Assembly: GCA_016866645.1 (NCBI GenBank) | Contig: VGLX01000096.1 | Location: forward strand, 1-5,825 | Length of the DNA: 5,825 nt | DNA from: Candidatus Woesearchaeota archaeon | GTDB taxonomy: Archaea; Nanobdellota; Nanobdellia; SCGC-AAA011-G17; VGLX01 | Reading direction: 5' to 3' | Shown here: piece by piece, positions 4,290 through 5,825 of the stretch | Position numbering within the stretch: position 1 is the stretch's first letter | Layout: every line of letters begins with the position of its first letter | The notes under the pieces: generated by a model | Told to the model about the DNA's origin: nothing | Databases searched by the model: none | What the model saw: the letters and a program-made list of their open reading frames with translations, nothing else | Position numbers and translations under genes: made by a program

Positions 4290-5825
4290 TCATCCGGATC
4301 GTAACCTCATGATTATTAATAATACTACTAAAATCGATAATAAAAATAATAATCCTAAACTTATTCCTTTAAGGCCCTGCATGTAAAAGTTAGGCTGCTT
4401 TTGGTGTGAAGCTACTGCGCTTCCAGTCGTCTCTTCTACGCTGCTAGTCTCTAAAGATACGCTACTCTTCGGAGCTGCTGTTTCTCCGCTGACCACTTCA
4501 ATATCCCTGTATGCTACATCTTTATAGCCTTCTGCGTTTTTGACTTCGACTTTCATCTCGTGCTTGCCCAGCTTAGCCGTCTCTGGTATCAAGACGTATA
4601 TGCTGTCAACCTTGCTGAAAGTCTCGTAAACGCCTAAGTCTTCTATGCTTATTGTGGTCTTAACATCTCTGTCATCCCCCATGAGGTCCATCGTTAGGTG
4701 CAAGTAGTCTCCTGCCTTCACTTTTCCGTCGTAGGTTATGCTTATTATGCTTATAGTCAGTTCAGTGTTAGGGTCTCCGTCGTCATCTTCAGGGTCTATG
4801 ATTGTGACTTTGAACGTGTCGGTGTCTGTCAGGCCTTCAGGGTCCTTTACTTGTACTGTTACGTATGAGCTTCCTGTCTTTCCCGCTTTTACTTTGCAGT
4901 TTATGTACCTGTCAGAGTTGATAGAGCAGGTAACAACATCAGTGTTAGTCTGCTTGGTTATGCTGAATTCTAGCTCTGCGTCTGAGCTCTCATCATCTTC
5001 TGCGTAGTCCCATAAGTCTATAATCTTAGAGTTGCTTCCTGAGTTCTCTTCTAGTTCCTGGTCTGGTATGCCGCTAAGCTCAGGAGCCGAGTTTTGTATT
5101 ACGCATTGTGTGATCGTGAAAACTGCCGTGTCTGAAGCTGTTAGCCCTTGAGAGTCTGTTGCTGTGAACGTTAATGTCTCGCTTCCTGTGAAAGCTGAAG
5201 GATAAGTTATCGTCACGACATGTGTTGCAGGGTCTATCGTTACTGTTAATTGGGTGTTCCCGGTTACTGTCCATGTTATCTCTGAGTCCAGATTATCCAC
5301 ATCACTTACTATGTCATCTAGGTCGAATGTTGCGAAAACGTGACAAGAGTCTATGCTTGCATCTGCCACTCCCGCACCGCTTATCACGGGTGCGTCGTTA
5401 ACCGGCGTAACTGTAACTCTGAAAGTGTCGGTGTCTGTCAGGCCTTCAGGGTCAGCCACTTGGACTGTCACGTCTGAATAGCCGTTCTGGTTCGTCTGTG
5501 TGGTGCAGTCTATGAACCTGTTAGGGTCTATTACGCAGTTAACAACTGCTGCGTTGCTTTGGGATATTATCGTGAAAGTTAGACCTGAATCCGGAGTTTC
5601 AGCGTCGCTAGCGTAGCTCCATAAGTCTATAACGCTGTCATGCAAGCCTGAATCCTCGATGAACACTAGATCAGGTATGCCTTCTATGGCAGGTGGTGCG
5701 TTAGGCATTACGCATTGTGTGACTGTGAAAACTGCTTGGTCAGTATCGCTTAGGCCTTCTGAGTCTGTCACTTTGAACGTTAATGTCTCGCTTCCTGTGA
5801 AAGCTGAAGGATAAGTTATGGTCAC
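4290..5825 (-). CDS. Repetitive cadherin-like surface protein with C-terminal membrane anchor (5' end outside window)
   Basis: The C-terminal 511 residues of a large extracellular protein; the frame runs off the right edge, so there is no start here. Two alternating module types make a 203-residue super-repeat. Type A ends at 1-45 and recurs at 149-248 (VTITYPSAFTGSETLTF). Type B spans 46-148 and 249-345 (GIPD, IDLW.YA.D.E, VTVQV.DPEGLTDTDTF, and PVNDAP at the end of the first copy). This resembles tandem-95/cadherin-like repeats, which often bind calcium through acidic residues. Cysteines recur at the same place in each copy (38/241, 97/300, 107/310). A CARDB-like domain follows at about 354-447, homologous to the middle domain of the downstream gene (TTISIEDLGV, VLIPETAKLG). 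Then come a Ser/Thr-rich linker (448-486), a membrane helix (488-506) and a five-residue tail RLRSG. A role in envelope structure or adhesion is likely, but no ligand is evident. Confidence 0.9.
   Translation of the reverse strand: MTITYPSAFTGSETLTFKVTDSEGLSDTDQAVFTVTQCVMPNAPPAIEGIPDLVFIEDSGLHDSVIDLWSYASDAETPDSGLTFTIISQSNAAVVNCVIDPNRFIDCTTQTNQNGYSDVTVQVADPEGLTDTDTFRVTVTPVNDAPVISGAGVADASIDSCHVFATFDLDDIVSDVDNLDSEITWTVTGNTQLTVTIDPATHVVTITYPSAFTGSETLTFTATDSQGLTASDTAVFTITQCVIQNSAPELSGIPDQELEENSGSNSKIIDLWDYAEDDESSDAELEFSITKQTNTDVVTCSINSDRYINCKVKAGKTGSSYVTVQVKDPEGLTDTDTFKVTIIDPEDDDGDPNTELTISIISITYDGKVKAGDYLHLTMDLMGDDRDVKTTISIEDLGVYETFSKVDSIYVLIPETAKLGKHEMKVEVKNAEGYKDVAYRDIEVVSGETAAPKSSVSLETSSVEETTGSAVASHQKQPNFYMQGLKGISLGLLFLLSILVVLLIIMRLRSG
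4791..5825 (-). repeat. 609-bp (203-codon) coding super-repeat, second copy cut by window edge
   Basis: Several blocks recur at exactly 609 bases: a 46-base identical block at 5165-5210 and 5774-5819, a 29-base identical block at 4816-4844 and 5425-5453, and shorter matches at 5101/5710 and 5011/5620. The constant offset means no net insertion or deletion between copies. Identical synonymous codons in the blocks point to fairly recent duplication or ongoing gene conversion. More copies may lie beyond the right edge. Confidence 0.9.

Noticed and set aside
4292..4299. Palindrome ATCCGGAT next to the stop of the repeat gene
   Set aside because: It is eight bases long with no loop and no following T-tract, so it does not look like a terminator; on its own it may be chance.
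4738..5274. Open frames of 64 (minus) and 89 (plus) codons inside the repeat gene
   Set aside because: They are out of frame with a clearly coding repeat protein and have no start signals or family resemblance.
5823..5825. GTG at the right edge as the start codon of the repeat protein
   Set aside because: It is the valine of VTITYPSAF in the middle of a repeat, matching residue 204 of the same protein; the gene continues beyond the window.

Overview
The window most likely comes from a DPANN-type archaeon (Woesearchaeota/Pacearchaeota-like). Three things point there: an archaeal-style SMC head domain, a BRE/TATA promoter with a Shine-Dalgarno leader, and membrane-anchored surface proteins made of Ig-like, CARDB-like and cadherin-like modules of the sort common in these genomes. 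The lineage call rests on protein style, because no rRNA or tRNA is present.

Layout. Bases 1-1737 (+) hold the C-terminal half of a chromosome-structuring SMC ATPase, from the second half of the hinge to the stop; its start lies off the left edge. Everything else is on the minus strand and converges on SMC. From right to left along the direction of transcription these are: the C-terminal 511 residues of a large cell-surface protein with 203-residue repeats (4290-5825, start off the right edge); a short gap with a clear archaeal promoter (BRE/TATA at 4263-4278); a 439-residue secreted, membrane-anchored S-layer-like protein (2882-4201); a T-tract terminator (2852-2868); and two small cysteine-rich cytosolic proteins of unknown function (2188-2829 and 1734-2174). 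These two are paralogues, 13 nt apart. The last one shares four base pairs with the end of SMC, so the two stop codons overlap.

How the genes relate. The two surface proteins share a homologous membrane-proximal or middle module and have the same topology: extracellular beta domains, a low-complexity linker, one C-terminal membrane helix and a short cytoplasmic tail. They are probably parts of one cell envelope. The two cysteine-rich genes look like a tandem duplication that then diverged. The larger has a Gly/Pro/Cys-bearing N-terminal extension and a recent in-frame 15-bp duplication that doubled an LFCC motif. They are the least explained genes here. SMC appears to be only a physical neighbour.

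The sequence is almost fully coding. There are no tRNA, rRNA, CRISPR or insertion sequences, and no gene-free stretch longer than about 90 bases.
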